This document shows, piece by piece, positions 55,346 to 63,379 of a stretch of 64,000 nt of DNA. The DNA lies in assembly GCA_018292915.2 (NCBI GenBank), contig JACVVK020000337.1:630001-694000 (forward strand), written 5' to 3'. The translations under genes were made by a program, and so were the position numbers. This stretch comes from Batillaria attramentaria (Eukaryota > Mollusca > Gastropoda > Batillariidae). The notes under the pieces were generated by a model. The model was not told where the DNA came from and ran no database searches. It saw nothing but the letters and a program-made list of their open reading frames with translations. How positions within the stretch are numbered: the first letter of the stretch is position 1; every line of letters starts with the position of its first letter.

Positions 55346-58204
55346 TGATGCAAACCGGAACAGTTAAATGGTGTTAAGGGCAGAAAACAGGAGCTTCAGG
55401 CGAGGAATATGAACACGGTAATTCAGAAAGAACAGCCTCCGTTAATATCTATATCTCTGCCATGTTTGATGTTTGTGGTAAATGTGTTTAGTGAAAAAGA
55501 ATGCCCATTCATTATACGCAACCCAGTCCACCTGTTTCTGTAACTTCACCACAAACCCTACAGTCTGTTGGTGTCACTTTCAAAATGAAACTCGGATCAG
55601 CATTGGTATAAAATCATCCCTGGACCCATCCAAACCCCAGTGGCCTTATGTTTTGTCGTTCGATCTTTTTTTGTGTGTAGAGAGTGGTACATTAACGGAC
55701 AAAAAGAAATGTGGCAAAACATCAGATTCAATGGGCTTTACGACTTAACTGGCTTGTGTGTCGGGTGTTTGTGGGTGGGTGTTTGTGGGTTTAACGTCCC
55801 TTTCCGCCACATACGGGTGATATCAAACGGGGCAACGATGAAAATGCCAGCACAAATATCTGGTCCCAGCTGGGATACGAACTCACGACCCGAGCATTAG
55901 AAGTCCAACGCTCTACTATTTGGCCACCCCGGCTCCCCTTGTGTGTCGGCAACAACAACAAAAACAATGACAACAAGAACGCCAAGAAGGATGAGTGGGT
56001 GTTTGGATGTGTAACGTCCTTTTCCACCACGTGAGGGTGATATTAAAGACAATGCAACGACAAAAGGCCAGCCCACAGATTTGACCCCAGCCGTGATTCG
56101 ACCTCACGACCCAAGCATTGAAAGTCCAACGCTCTGCAATTCGGATTTCCCGGCTCCCCAGAACAACAAGAAGACTAATCAGTTTCGGCATAACAACTTC
56201 ACTAGAACTAACTGTAAACTGATCGTTAAAAAAAATTAGAAACATTTCAGTATTTTTTTCTGTCAACCCATTCCCATCTCTTGTCACCTGCTCTGGAAGG
56301 AACAACACCCTAACTCCAGTGAGTCTGACAGCTACCACAAGTTAAGCACATCGACCAGACCAGGGCCCGCATGTAAAAGTCGGGGTTAGGGAGTTTAGCC
56401 CGGGTTAGAGTATAACCTCAAAATAAACTAGCTCTAGGGTAATTTTTTTTTTTTTTTTTCAAATCAGGAAGCGGGTCCATTCCAGCAAAGTGCCTATGTC
56501 GTTATAGAAGGATTTTTGTCTTTCTTTCTTCGCTTCCTTTTTTATTTAATTTTGTTTTGGGGTTTCTTTTGTCCTAGTCTGGATTAGGCCTGTAGCCGTG
56601 GGTTGAATTAACCTCGAGTTTTACATACGGGCCCAGGTCATCCTGTTCCGACTGAGGACTGGACACAACAGACCAAACGCTCATATGTACAGCAAATTCA
56701 GAATCGGCGAGTCTGAGAAGTGCGCATGCAATGCAGACATCATGAATGCTGAACACCTGCTACAACACTACCAGCTCCATGAAGCTCCCAGACAAAAAAC
56801 ATGGCCAGAACCAGTACCGCTGAGGGTCAAGCTCTATGGCAACCTGGAGGACCTTCGGAGGACGGCTGAATTCGCGCGGGCGTTATGCACCTCCATATAG
56901 TGAACGACGACAAAGAAGAAGAAGTCACCTGCTCTCTGAAGTTCGGTAGCTTGGGTGGAAGCCCTGGTCGGCACTGCAATCGCTGCTTCCGTAAATATCG
57001 TTTCTCCTCCTCCAAGTCCTGTTCGGATCCCAGGTAGTCCAGACGGATGGGCTCCGTGGATTTCAGGTGTCGCACCTTGATCATCATCAGTGTCTTGATT
57101 AGCTGGTCGATAGTCTCTAAGTACTTGATCTCGTCGCGACGAAATCTTTCCTGAAGACGTGGGGAGCAAAAAAGGTCTCATGTTAGACAAATATCTCAGG
57201 GGTCAAGGGTCGTTCACCGTGAGGTTGGAGCGAAATCTCGTGTTTGAGTGCTTGTTTAAATGGATACTGACTGTATGGCATGTTGATGGCATTCTATTGT
57301 AGCTGCTGTTTAAGGATGTGCTTTATGTGCGTGTGAGTCAGTGATGTGTGAACGCGCGATGAGCTGATTTCAAGAACTGCACAATAAAAATGTGATTTAT
57401 TATCATTATTATTATTATTAATTTCAAATTGGTCTTTTAGTTCTTCTAAATTTTCAGGAAAAAGCTATGCATGAGCAGATGACCAGTGATTCCAGCTATC
57501 ACTGCAGTGACTTTTATCGAAGAGAATACTGAATATATTCTTTCTGAGGAATAAAAGCAAAATTGTAATTGTAATCGTATTTGTTTTTCAGTGCTCTGGC
57601 CATGCTAGTTTGAAAGCAGCTATTTTTGCCGCTTTCAGCTCTGAAATTCCATTTGCATGTTCCGTTTCCGTTTTCCTTCAAAGGGAATGTTCCGTAAAAT
57701 ATAGGCCTAGCCTATAGTCGGTCTATACAACATGAAATGTAGAATCGTACAATGAAGGCATTCCTGAGTTCTGAGATTTCAATGCTATCACATCCTGATT
57801 AAATTATAGGGTGGGTGTGGGTGTTTAGGAGTTGAACGTCCTTTTCCACCACGTATGGGTGATATCAAAGACGGGGAAACAAGAGAAAGGCCAGCCGGGA
57901 TTCGAACTCATCACCCGAGGATCGAAAGTCCAACACCCTACAATTGGGCTATCCCGGCTCCCCGACTGAATTACAGCAACAACAACAACAACAACGGGTG
58001 GGGTGGGTGGGTGTTCTGGAGTTTAACGTCCTTTCCCACCACATATGGGTGATACCAAAGACGGAGCAACGAGATAAAGGCCAGCACAAATATTTGGCCC
58101 CAGCCGGGATTCGCCGGAACTCACGACCCGAGCACTGAAAGTCCAACGCTCTACCACTCGGCTATCCCGGCTCCCCACAACAACCAGCAACAACGACGAC
58201 GACG

Positions 58205-58253
<49 letters not shown>

Positions 58254-59649
58254 CCATCCAAGCAAATACCACAGCAGCTACACAGAAGGAAAACGTAGTT
58301 GCTAGCAGATGCTGGAAATGGCATGCACCTCTCCAAGCAGCTTTTCCTCTGACTTGTATTCCAGGATCTCTTCTTTCTTAGGAACTATCAGCGCTGGTTC
58401 ACTCTGCTCTGGGCCCCGTAGGAGAGTTCGCTGGTAGCTTTTACCGGCGTATACCATAGGTATGCTGTTATGCGGACAACACAACAAACACGATAATACT
58501 GTTCGCATCACACTCGCAGAAATATTATGCCCCCCCCCCTTTTTTTTTTGGGGGGGGGGGGGGTAATAAAGCAAAAACGAAACATGTACGTTAGACATAC
58601 AATGGTTCTTGACTCACTGGTGCTCCGTCCCGCAATGACGTGGCATACAACTATAATGACGTGGCATACAACTATACCTATTTTTTATTTTTATTTTTAG
58701 GTAGGTATACACAGAGGCGCAAGGACACTCATTGAGCGTGGGGTCATGTTTGGTGTTTTATTTGAAGTACCCAGAGCCCGTATGTAAAAGTCGAGGTTAA
58801 TTTAACCTCCGGGGCCTGACCCAGACTAGGACAAAAAAAAAACCCAAAAGCAAAATTAAATTTAAAAAAAGGAAGCAAAGAAACGAAGAAAAAAACTTTC
58901 TATAACGGCTCAGGCACCTTCTTGGAATGGGCCCGTTTCCTGATTTAAAACAAAAAACATCAGAAAATTTAATCCTAGAGGTAGTTTAGTTCGAGGTTAG
59001 ACTCTAACCCGGGGCTAAACTCCCTCACCCCGACTTTTACATGCGGGCCCTGTTTGGCGAGTGTGCTAGACGGTAGTGATATTTGTTGTCATGAAAAAGC
59101 GTGATTTTCGTGATTTTTGTGTTATGTAGGTCAAGGTGCATGCCAGGTGGTCGCACAAAGAGGCAAGCTGCCAGTGAAGCTGGGACTTTTTGCACAGAGA
59201 TCGAGCACAAGTGACGCAAGCGAATTTCTGTGAACTGCCCCTCTGGACTAAAGAGGAAAGTAGACGTGCAGTAGAAAGCAGACACTTCCACTCCCCTCCC
59301 CCCCCCCCCCCCCCCCCCCCCCCGTCCCTGCGCCCCCCCCCCTTTCTTATCACAATTAGGACGATTGAAGCAGAGCGAGTTTTCGGGGGAAAAAAAAAAA
59401 ACCCACGGGAACCTACCTTTTTTCTGATGATCTTATGTGAGCTCTGATCTTGCTCATTCCCGCCGACTGGTACGCATAGGGGTCACACGCTTCTTTAAAT
59501 TTGCCTATTGACTCCCTTTTGCGACACATTTCTGGTTTGGCGGGAAAGTGCTTGACGACGGCCGGCTTAATCTGATGGAGATATGTATGAACAGTACTCT
59601 GTCTCTCTCTATCTATCTATGTATCTTTCTATGTATCTATCTATCTATC

Positions 59650-59748
<99 letters not shown>

Positions 59749-59996
59749 GTAAAAGTAAAGCCGAGGGCGCTACCTATATCTAGTAGTTGTGTGTTTTGTA
59801 TGCCATTGGACAAGTGAGATACCCTCAGATCTGTTAGGTGTTCAAGCGGTAGGATTGTAGATACCCCCCCCCCCTCCTCCACTGTGGCCAAGGCAGACTT
59901 GTCCAATGGCATACAAAGCACACATCCCCTAGATCCAGGCAGCGCTCTCAGCTTTACTTACTTCCCCTTCTTTCAACTTGACCTGACTAATGTGAG

Positions 59997-60031
<35 letters not shown>

Positions 60032-60248
60032 CATGGTTAGTATATATTAAAGAACTGCCCCTTTACTTTTTGTGTTTTATGCATAAACTATCTTTAGTTG
60101 CATAAACTATCTTTAGTTCACAACAAAACAGTCATCATGCAACTGTATAGTACGTATCCAGGCGGAATCTGCCCTTGTATACATGTGCACAGAGGCCTGT
60201 CAGCACGAAAAGAAGAGATGGGAAGATGTTCCCTTTGCGTAGACCACA

Positions 60249-60327
<79 letters not shown>

Positions 60328-60739
60328 CACGATGGTCATCTTTGTTCTTTACCTGTGGTCCAGCTGGTCCGCCATAGTTTTATACACGAGGTCATCCAGC
60401 TCCAAAGTAGGCCAGCCCCCCACAGGTTTGTAGGTCTCGGAACATGGGGTAAGCCACCCATTCTTCATGTCTTTTAGTCTGAAAACCAGATCATCGATAA
60501 CAATCGCTACGAGCCTGCCGGACACGTTGCTGTTGTTGTTGTTGATGATGTTGTTCAGTTCTGGGTGGTGGTGGTGGTGGAAGATGTCTTCAGGAACCGA
60601 ACTTCCTCGCGAGGTAATTTATGTGACTTCTTTCGCATGCTTGTTAAACGTTTTTGTCCCCCTTTTTTTATTTCAGTATACTTGATAAAATTAATAAAAT
60701 AAAATACATCTGAGTGCCCTGGACAGTGGGTCCCTATTC

Positions 60740-60806
<67 letters not shown>

Positions 60807-61656
60807 AATGTATTGTATGCAACGCCAGTGATAGTATATCTGGAGGCATGTGCATGTACAAATGTTCGTTGCCCGTGTCCAACTAGACGAAATGTCCGAC
60901 ACTTTACAGCCTGACACGTTGAAAACAAACAAACAAAAACAGAACAAAGCAACAACAACAACAAAAAAAACCAGGGCTCTTATGTAAAAGTCGAGGTTAG
61001 GGCTTTTAGCCCCGGGCTAGAGTCTAACCTCGAACTAAACTAGCTCTAGGGTTAAATTTTCTGTTGTTCTTTGTTTTAAATCGAGAAGCGGGCCCATTCC
61101 AGCAAAGTGCCTAAGCCGTTATAGAAGGATTTTTTCTTCCTTTCTTCGCTTCCTTTTTTATTTAATTTTTGCTTTTGGGTTTCTTTTGTCCTAGTCTGGG
61201 TTAGGCCCGTAGCTGTTGGTTAATTATTATCTAGGCCTAATTAACCTCGACTTTTACATACGGGCCCAACAGCTGAACATCTAGCACTTGTCCAACTTCT
61301 ATAAATTTCAACAATCGACAGAATGTAAACGACAGGTCCACAGCCCCGACTCCTCCCCCTCCCCATCCGTATCCCGGGGCCATACGACGATCGGTGAGAT
61401 GTATAACTCCAGATCGCAGCTAAAGCTGAAGATTCATGAGTTAGGTCAGAGGTAATTACCAATGAACATTTGCCCACCTTCTTGTGACTCGTTCTGTCCT
61501 GTCATCCTCAGGAGCCTGTTCCTCACGGCGTCGGTCGTTCCGGATTCTCACTTTGGCATATTCTTTTTGTGAGGTACGCTTGTAAAGGAAGTACTTCGGG
61601 CAGTACTTTGCTAACGTGTTCACCATCAGCTTTTGTTTCGCATAGTGCGGATTCAT
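48727..61656 (-). CDS. Right paralogue of the unrecognised ~605-residue protein (gene span, nine exons)
   Basis: Nine exons of 179 (from the Met), 126, 155, 136, 222, 342, 189, 174 and 294 bases, with phases matching the left copy. Predicted product is about 605 residues, highly charged, with helical segments, no signal peptide and no obvious catalytic motif. Exon 2 is one base shorter than needed, so the frame breaks at the exon 2-3 junction unless this is an assembly error. All other exons are open. The stop follows VLVKDTVKDRAWV. The gene lies head-to-tail with the left copy, 7.5 kb apart, which implies tandem duplication. Confidence 0.7.
49130..49190 (+). repeat. Poly-C then A-rich tract in intron 8 of the right paralogue
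   Basis: Poly-C runs at 49134-49146 and 49149-49156 followed by (A)n and (AAAT)n. Confidence 0.9.
49260..49310 (+). repeat. (CAC)n(CAA)n beside exon 8 of the right paralogue
   Basis: ACCACCACC run followed by ACAACAACA, ending 14 bases from the exon 8 donor. Confidence 0.9.
49324..49497 (-). CDS. Right paralogue exon 8
   Basis: A 174-base exon with acceptor GTCTCCAG and donor GTGAGG. It encodes VEFFHLKLDTLKCMPIS, ESRRERQRYLLYDCEIT and GWYRTLEEE. Confidence 0.85.
49500..50539. other. Right paralogue intron 7, no repeat named
   Basis: Unassigned, with (TTTG)n at 50033-50085. Confidence 0.4.
50540..50664 (+). mobile_element. Retroposon tail with (CTAA)n
   Basis: TTTTGCGTGGCGTTAAAGCC is followed by about 21 CTAA units. 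GTTAAA directly before the tail recalls the SINE-A 3' end. Confidence 0.6.
50778..50966 (-). CDS. Right paralogue exon 7
   Basis: A 189-base exon with acceptor CCACGCAG and donor GTGTGT. It encodes SLAAAEQRAMAEDLLPKYK, VERKKWADVRKKAHSKAEK and ELKRKDIER. It looks like a charged single helix or coiled coil, corresponding to the frameshifted left exon. Confidence 0.8.
50970..51668. other. Right paralogue intron 6, no repeat named
   Basis: Unassigned sequence before a SINE-A copy. Confidence 0.4.
51669..51844 (-). mobile_element. SINE-A copy with target duplication
   Basis: Flanked by CTGTCCAGGT at 51659-51668 and 51845-51854. It has a (TTTG)n expansion inside the tail region and a head truncated at CTCTAGCACTCCC. 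Confidence 0.88.
52064..52132 (+). repeat. (GT)n microsatellite
   Basis: About 34 GT units. Confidence 0.97.
52133..52212 (+). mobile_element. LINE 3' end fragment
   Basis: GAAATTTCCCCACGAGGGAT, CAATAAAGTACTCTTATC and TTATC are typical of CR1/Jockey-type 3' ends (GGGATCAATAAAG plus short tail repeats). Confidence 0.65.
52404..52580 (+). repeat. Direct repeat unit, copy 1
   Basis: ACACATAGGTAACGTACACA, GTTAACGTTTTGTTG, (CT)n, then an 80-base segment (52501-52580) identical to 55102-55181. A partial third copy of the left half lies at 53336-53445. Confidence 0.92.
52687..53028 (-). CDS. Right paralogue exon 6
   Basis: A 342-base, fully open exon with acceptor CTCACCAG and donor GTAAGA. It encodes IVIDAPPWWNPSLP, a Ser/Arg/Gln-rich linker of about 80 residues and CRKPWPPVWM. 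The IDAPP..N start and RKPWPP.WM end match the left copy; the linker is divergent. Confidence 0.82.
53074..53247 (-). mobile_element. SINE-A copy with exact target duplication
   Basis: Flanked by CTTAACAGCAA at 53063-53073 and 53248-53258, in the intron just upstream of exon 6 of the right paralogue. Confidence 0.95.
53336..53445 (+). repeat. Direct repeat unit, partial copy 2
   Basis: ACACATAGGTATGGTACACA, GTTAACATTTTGTTG and (CT)n match 52404-52500; the 80-base right half is missing. Confidence 0.8.
53501..53547 (+). repeat. (GT)n microsatellite
   Basis: About 23 GT units. Confidence 0.96.
53550..53662 (+). mobile_element. 3' end of a second, related LINE
   Basis: AATAGCAACGGCAGGTATGA, CTACCTCTACCGTTGG and AAAATAAAGTTTTCTTGATT parallel the 3' UTR end at 54996-55070. 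The tail is (TTGATTC)n. Confidence 0.75.
53697..55076 (+). mobile_element. CR1-like LINE, 5'-truncated, with intact reverse transcriptase C-terminal half
   Basis: From about 53731 to the stop at 54782 the frame encodes palm and thumb regions: SFFRSYLDDRKQSVYINGK, YGVPQGSILGPLLFILFIND (from 53859), CDMFADDTSLHA (catalytic Asp pair, 53961-53972), NHRFLGVIVDDQLKWEAQI and a C-terminal region ending LPRIDLFKTSLSFAGALQW and FKRALKQYLMDRT. The codons before 53731 come from an inverted 34-base scrap and a CT tract, not from the LINE. The 3' UTR ends AAATAAAGTTTCATCATC. It lies in intron 5 of the right paralogue, opposite the gene strand. Endonuclease and 5' RT parts are absent, so it is immobile. Confidence 0.93.
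55102..55181 (+). repeat. Direct repeat, copy of 52501-52580
   Basis: Eighty identical bases (CCTGTAGTGTTAATTTATCA ... TTTGTTCCACCCT), also preceded by (CT)n. Confidence 0.97.
55184..55395 (-). mobile_element. SINE-C-like retroposon with (CA)n core, copy 2
   Basis: Matches 31975-32200: AATAAATAACAGTTCTAAGC, GGAAGAAATATGTACG, CA run 55264-55343, GCAAACCGGAACAGTTAAAT. Confidence 0.7.
55765..55937 (-). mobile_element. SINE-A copy with exact target duplication
   Basis: Flanked by CTTGTGTGTCGG at 55753-55764 and 55938-55949. Confidence 0.95.
55990..56160 (-). mobile_element. SINE-A copy, diverged
   Basis: Full-length but with more substitutions than its neighbour 50 bases away. Flanks are similar AACAACAAGAA-type sequence. 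Confidence 0.88.
56361..56635 (+). mobile_element. MITE-G copy 1
   Basis: Inverted ends CAGGGCCCGCATGTAAAAGT and TTTTACATACGGGCCCA. Interior TTCCAGCAAAGTGCCTA, GTTATAGAAGGATTTTT and TTTTGTCCTAGTCTGG are shared by all four copies. Confidence 0.88.
56636..56925 (+). mobile_element. LINE 3' fragment, C-terminal cysteine-motif end
   Basis: Encodes RLRTGHNRPNAHMYSKFRIG, EKCACNADIMNAEHLLQ and LRVKLYGNLEDLRRTAEFA before a stop near 56900, typical of the C-terminal end of non-LTR ORF2 proteins. The tail is (GAA)n. It begins exactly where MITE-G copy 1 ends. Confidence 0.82.
56929..57150 (-). CDS. Right paralogue exon 5
   Basis: A 222-base, phase-0 exon with acceptor TCTTCAG and donor GTGACT. It encodes ERFRRDEIKYLETIDQLIK, LMMIKVRHLKSTEPIRL, then a Glu/Arg-rich tail and LPNFREQ. 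A LINE 3' tail (GAAGAAGAAG) ends only about four bases inside the intron. Confidence 0.85.
57155..57329. other. No feature named
   Basis: Short unassigned intron 4 sequence. Confidence 0.4.
57330..57421 (+). mobile_element. L2-like LINE 3' end fragment
   Basis: GTGTGAGTCAGTGATGTGTG, GCGCGATGAGCTGATTTC and (ATT)n parallel the 3' UTR at 63915-64000. Confidence 0.6.
57422..57805. other. No feature named
   Basis: AT-rich sequence with a possible retroposon tail AATTGTAATTGTAATCG near 57560. Confidence 0.4.
57810..57963 (-). mobile_element. SINE-A copy with internal deletion
   Basis: Lacks the ACAAATATTTGGCCC part; flanks GATTAAATTATAG and GACTGAATTACAG are an aged target duplication. Confidence 0.85.
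57998..58177 (-). mobile_element. SINE-A copy inserted in (CAA)n
   Basis: Full length, with a small tandem duplication in the B-box region (TTCGCCGGAACTCACG); flanked by (CAA)n on both sides. Confidence 0.9.
58178..58255 (+). repeat. (CAA)n/(CGA)n trinucleotide repeat
   Basis: CAACGACGACGACGAC leads into more than 15 CAA units, about 75 bases from exon 4 of the right paralogue. Confidence 0.95.
58329..58464 (-). CDS. Right paralogue exon 4
   Basis: A 136-base exon with acceptor GCATAACAG and donor GTGCAT. It encodes IPMVYAGKSYQRTLLRG through LEYKSEEKLLGE. Sequence is only weakly similar to the left copy, but length and both splice phases are identical. Confidence 0.75.
58772..59052 (-). mobile_element. 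MITE-G copy 2 (inverted)
   Basis: Ends CAGAGCCCGTATGTAAAAGT and ACTTTTACATGCGGGCCCTG-type inverse; interior reverse-complementary to copy 1. Confidence 0.88.
59297..59345 (+). repeat. Poly-C tracts near exon 3 of the right paralogue
   Basis: About 24 C at 59299-59323 plus further C runs to 59342. Confidence 0.95.
59417..59571 (-). CDS. Right paralogue exon 3
   Basis: A 155-base exon with acceptor CTCCATCAG and donor GTAGGT. It encodes IKPAVVKHFPAKPEMCRKR and SAGMSKIRAHIRSSEK. The KHF-AKPE and SAG..KI.HI patterns are shared with the left copy. Ends in phase 2. Confidence 0.8.
59594..59750 (+). repeat. (CTAT)n(CA)n(TA)n compound microsatellite
   Basis: CTAT/GTAT units to 59654, about 40 CA units to 59735, then TATATATATATATG. 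Confidence 0.97.
59750..59965. mobile_element. MITE with ~65-base imperfect inverted repeats
   Basis: GTATGCCATTGGACAAGT (59797-59815 region) is the inverse of ACTTGTCCAATGGCATAC (59898-59916 region). The arms extend to AGTAAAGCCGAGGGCGCT and AGCGCTCTCAGCTTTACT. Confidence 0.8.
60247..60325 (+). repeat. (CA)n microsatellite next to exon 2 of the right paralogue
   Basis: About 38 CA units ending 28 bases from the exon 2 donor region. Confidence 0.97.
60353..60478 (-). CDS. Right paralogue exon 2 (one base short)
   Basis: Encodes LKDMKNGWLTP, TYKPVGGWPTLELDDLVYK and TMADQLDH between GGTTTTCAG and GTAAAG. The left copy ends GACCCTGAG before its donor; this copy ends GACCACAG, one base less. 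Phase 0 would be needed for exon 3, and no alternative acceptor restores it. Confidence 0.75.
60739..60804 (+). repeat. (GT)n microsatellite
   Basis: About 32 GT units. Confidence 0.97.
60972..61267 (+). mobile_element. MITE-G copy 3
   Basis: Ends CAGGGCTCTTATGTAAAAGT and CTTTTACATACGGGCCCAA; same internal motifs as copy 1. Confidence 0.88.
61478..61656 (-). CDS. Right paralogue exon 1
   Basis: Encodes MNPHYAKQKLMVNTLAKYC, then PKYFLYKRTSQKEYAKVR and an acidic-basic tail ending ERVTR. The Met is in good context (A at -3). The frame is open upstream to an acceptor after CCTTTCAAG at 61709, so the true exon may extend to 61708. Donor GTGGGC. Confidence 0.75.
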
Positions 61657-61708
61657 CGTGAAAATTCTTCGTCTTTGGGGGTTCCTCTTGCCGTAACGCT
61701 CTTCGTCC

Positions 61709-62290
61709 CTTGAAAGGCCAGGAGTGAAGTGGTATTATGGGCGAATGATTAGGACTACAAATGAAGACGTCTTTCCCCTGTTAGTGGGTAGAATATCTAG
61801 TCAGATACTTGTCCTGTTCCATAGGCAACTAAAACAGTTATTGTTCTGCACGCTAAAATGACGTCAGACATGAGCTGCGTCATACTTTTTACTTCGGTGA
61901 CGTGGCTTTCGAACCAGTTTGCCGCCTTTTTTTTTGGGGGGGGGGGGGGGGGGGGCAAACATTCTTAGCACCAGTTTCATATATGTAGACTGCGTATCAG
62001 TCTTTTGCTGTTGTTGTTCGTTTAACATACGGTTTTCCATAAACGTCATGCCCCCCCCCCCACCCCCCATTCCACAAAGGAAACGGTTCCCCTATTACCC
62101 TCACGACTTCAGTCAGTAGAGCCACCGTGCTACCCCTAGCACGGACTCTAATTGAGACAATTCACCTGTACGCCTTATGTGTGAGCTAACCTGGTCACGT
62201 GTGACCCCCTACTCACCCCATACCCCACGTGAAACAGTCTTCCCGCCTAACATAAGCAGGAACTGCGGGGAGGTGGGAGGGAAATATAAT
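61709..62290. other. Upstream of the right paralogue; poly-G/poly-C tracts
   Basis: Poly-G at 61937-61955 and poly-C at 62050-62068. The promoter of the right paralogue should lie here or further right; I see no TATA box. Confidence 0.4.
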
Positions 62291-62397
62291 AATAAAAATA
62301 ATATATTACACTTGTAGAGCGCGGAGGTCTGCTTCGAAAAGCACTCAATGTGCTTTTTGCTCACGCACACACACAACATTCACACACAAACACACAA

Positions 62398-62463
<66 letters not shown>

Positions 62464-62575
62464 CACACACACATTTATGCACATCAATACAGGCGGTGGA
62501 GTTTAAAGATTAAAGGCTAGTTTGGAAAGATGTGTTTTGAGTTCTGCTTTAAATATGACATCATGTCATCTGGTA
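62290..62575 (-). mobile_element. SINE-C-like retroposon with (CA)n core
   Basis: AATATATTACACTTGTAGAG, CTCAATGTGCTTTTTGCTCA, CA run 62402-62471, CAATACAGGCGGTGGAGTTT. Matches 45860-46020 and 43557. Confidence 0.72.
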
Positions 62576-62595
62576 AGTACCTAGGAGAAAGACAT

Positions 62596-62896
62596 CAGGA
62601 CCCGTAAGTAAAACTCGAGGTTAATTGAACCCACGGCCACGGGTCTAACCCAGACTAGGACAAAAGAAACCCCAAAACAAAATTAAATTTAAAAAAAGGA
62701 AGCGAAGAAAGAAATTAAAAAAAATCCTTCTATAAAGGATAGGCACCTTGCTGGAATGGACCCGCTTCCTGATTAAAAACAAAACAAAAACAACAAATAC
62801 AACAGAAAATTTAACCCTTGAGCTAGTTTATTTCGAGGTTAGACTCTCTACCCCGGGGCTAAACTCCCTAACCCCGACTTTTACATGCGGACCCTG
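62596..62896 (-). mobile_element. MITE-G copy 4 (inverted)
   Basis: Ends CAGGACCCGTAAGTAAAACT and GACTTTTACATGCGGACCCTG-type inverse. Confidence 0.86.
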
Positions 62897-62918
62897 AGGA
62901 TTAAGCCTGTCCACTTAC

Positions 62919-63080
62919 CATCCGTCATCAACCTGTCAGCCTTTGTCATCAGTCCATTTTTTATGAGAACTCCGCCGCGACCTGTCAGCGCCTTTCTGCA
63001 CCGGTCGACTGGGGGTACGCCAGGTATTTGGTACGCTGGTTCTGCATCAGTGTCGTATGTTGGTGAGGTGTTTTGTATTT
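62919..63080 (-). CDS. Candidate isolated exon, unrecognised
   Basis: An open stretch encoding DAEPAYQIPGVPPVDRCRKA then LTGRGGVLIKNGLMTKADR and ending LMTD immediately before a strong donor (GATG followed by GTAAGT). It lies upstream of the right paralogue on the same strand, but splicing directly to that exon 1 gives a stop, so membership is doubtful. It could also be a transposon-derived coding fragment. Confidence 0.35.
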
Positions 63081-63107
63081 CAGTGTTACAGTGAGTCTGT
63101 GTAATCA

Positions 63108-63245
63108 GGGATTTCCTGAAATCCCTGAACATTTCAGCAGGTTCATGTAATCACTGTTTCACTCGGGGATTTCAGGAAATCCCTAAAATATGCAGGGGTT
63201 TCAGGAAATCCCTGATGTAACGAGCCAGGCATTTCAGGAAATCAC
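63108..63245. repeat. Array of 18-base palindromes GGGATTTC-NN-GAAATCCC
   Basis: Two exact palindromes at 63108-63125 (centre CT) and 63166-63183 (centre AG), a one-mismatch copy at 63195-63212 and a weaker one at 63228-63245. Confidence 0.9.
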
Positions 63246-63379
63246 TGGCCCATGATTTTCATCACGTTCGATTCATTTTTCATGTCTTTCTGGACAGACA
63301 CCATGAAGAAAGTAAACATCAATTCCGAGCAAGTCATATTGGAGCGTATTTGAAACAGTCACAGTGAAAGTAATAAAAT

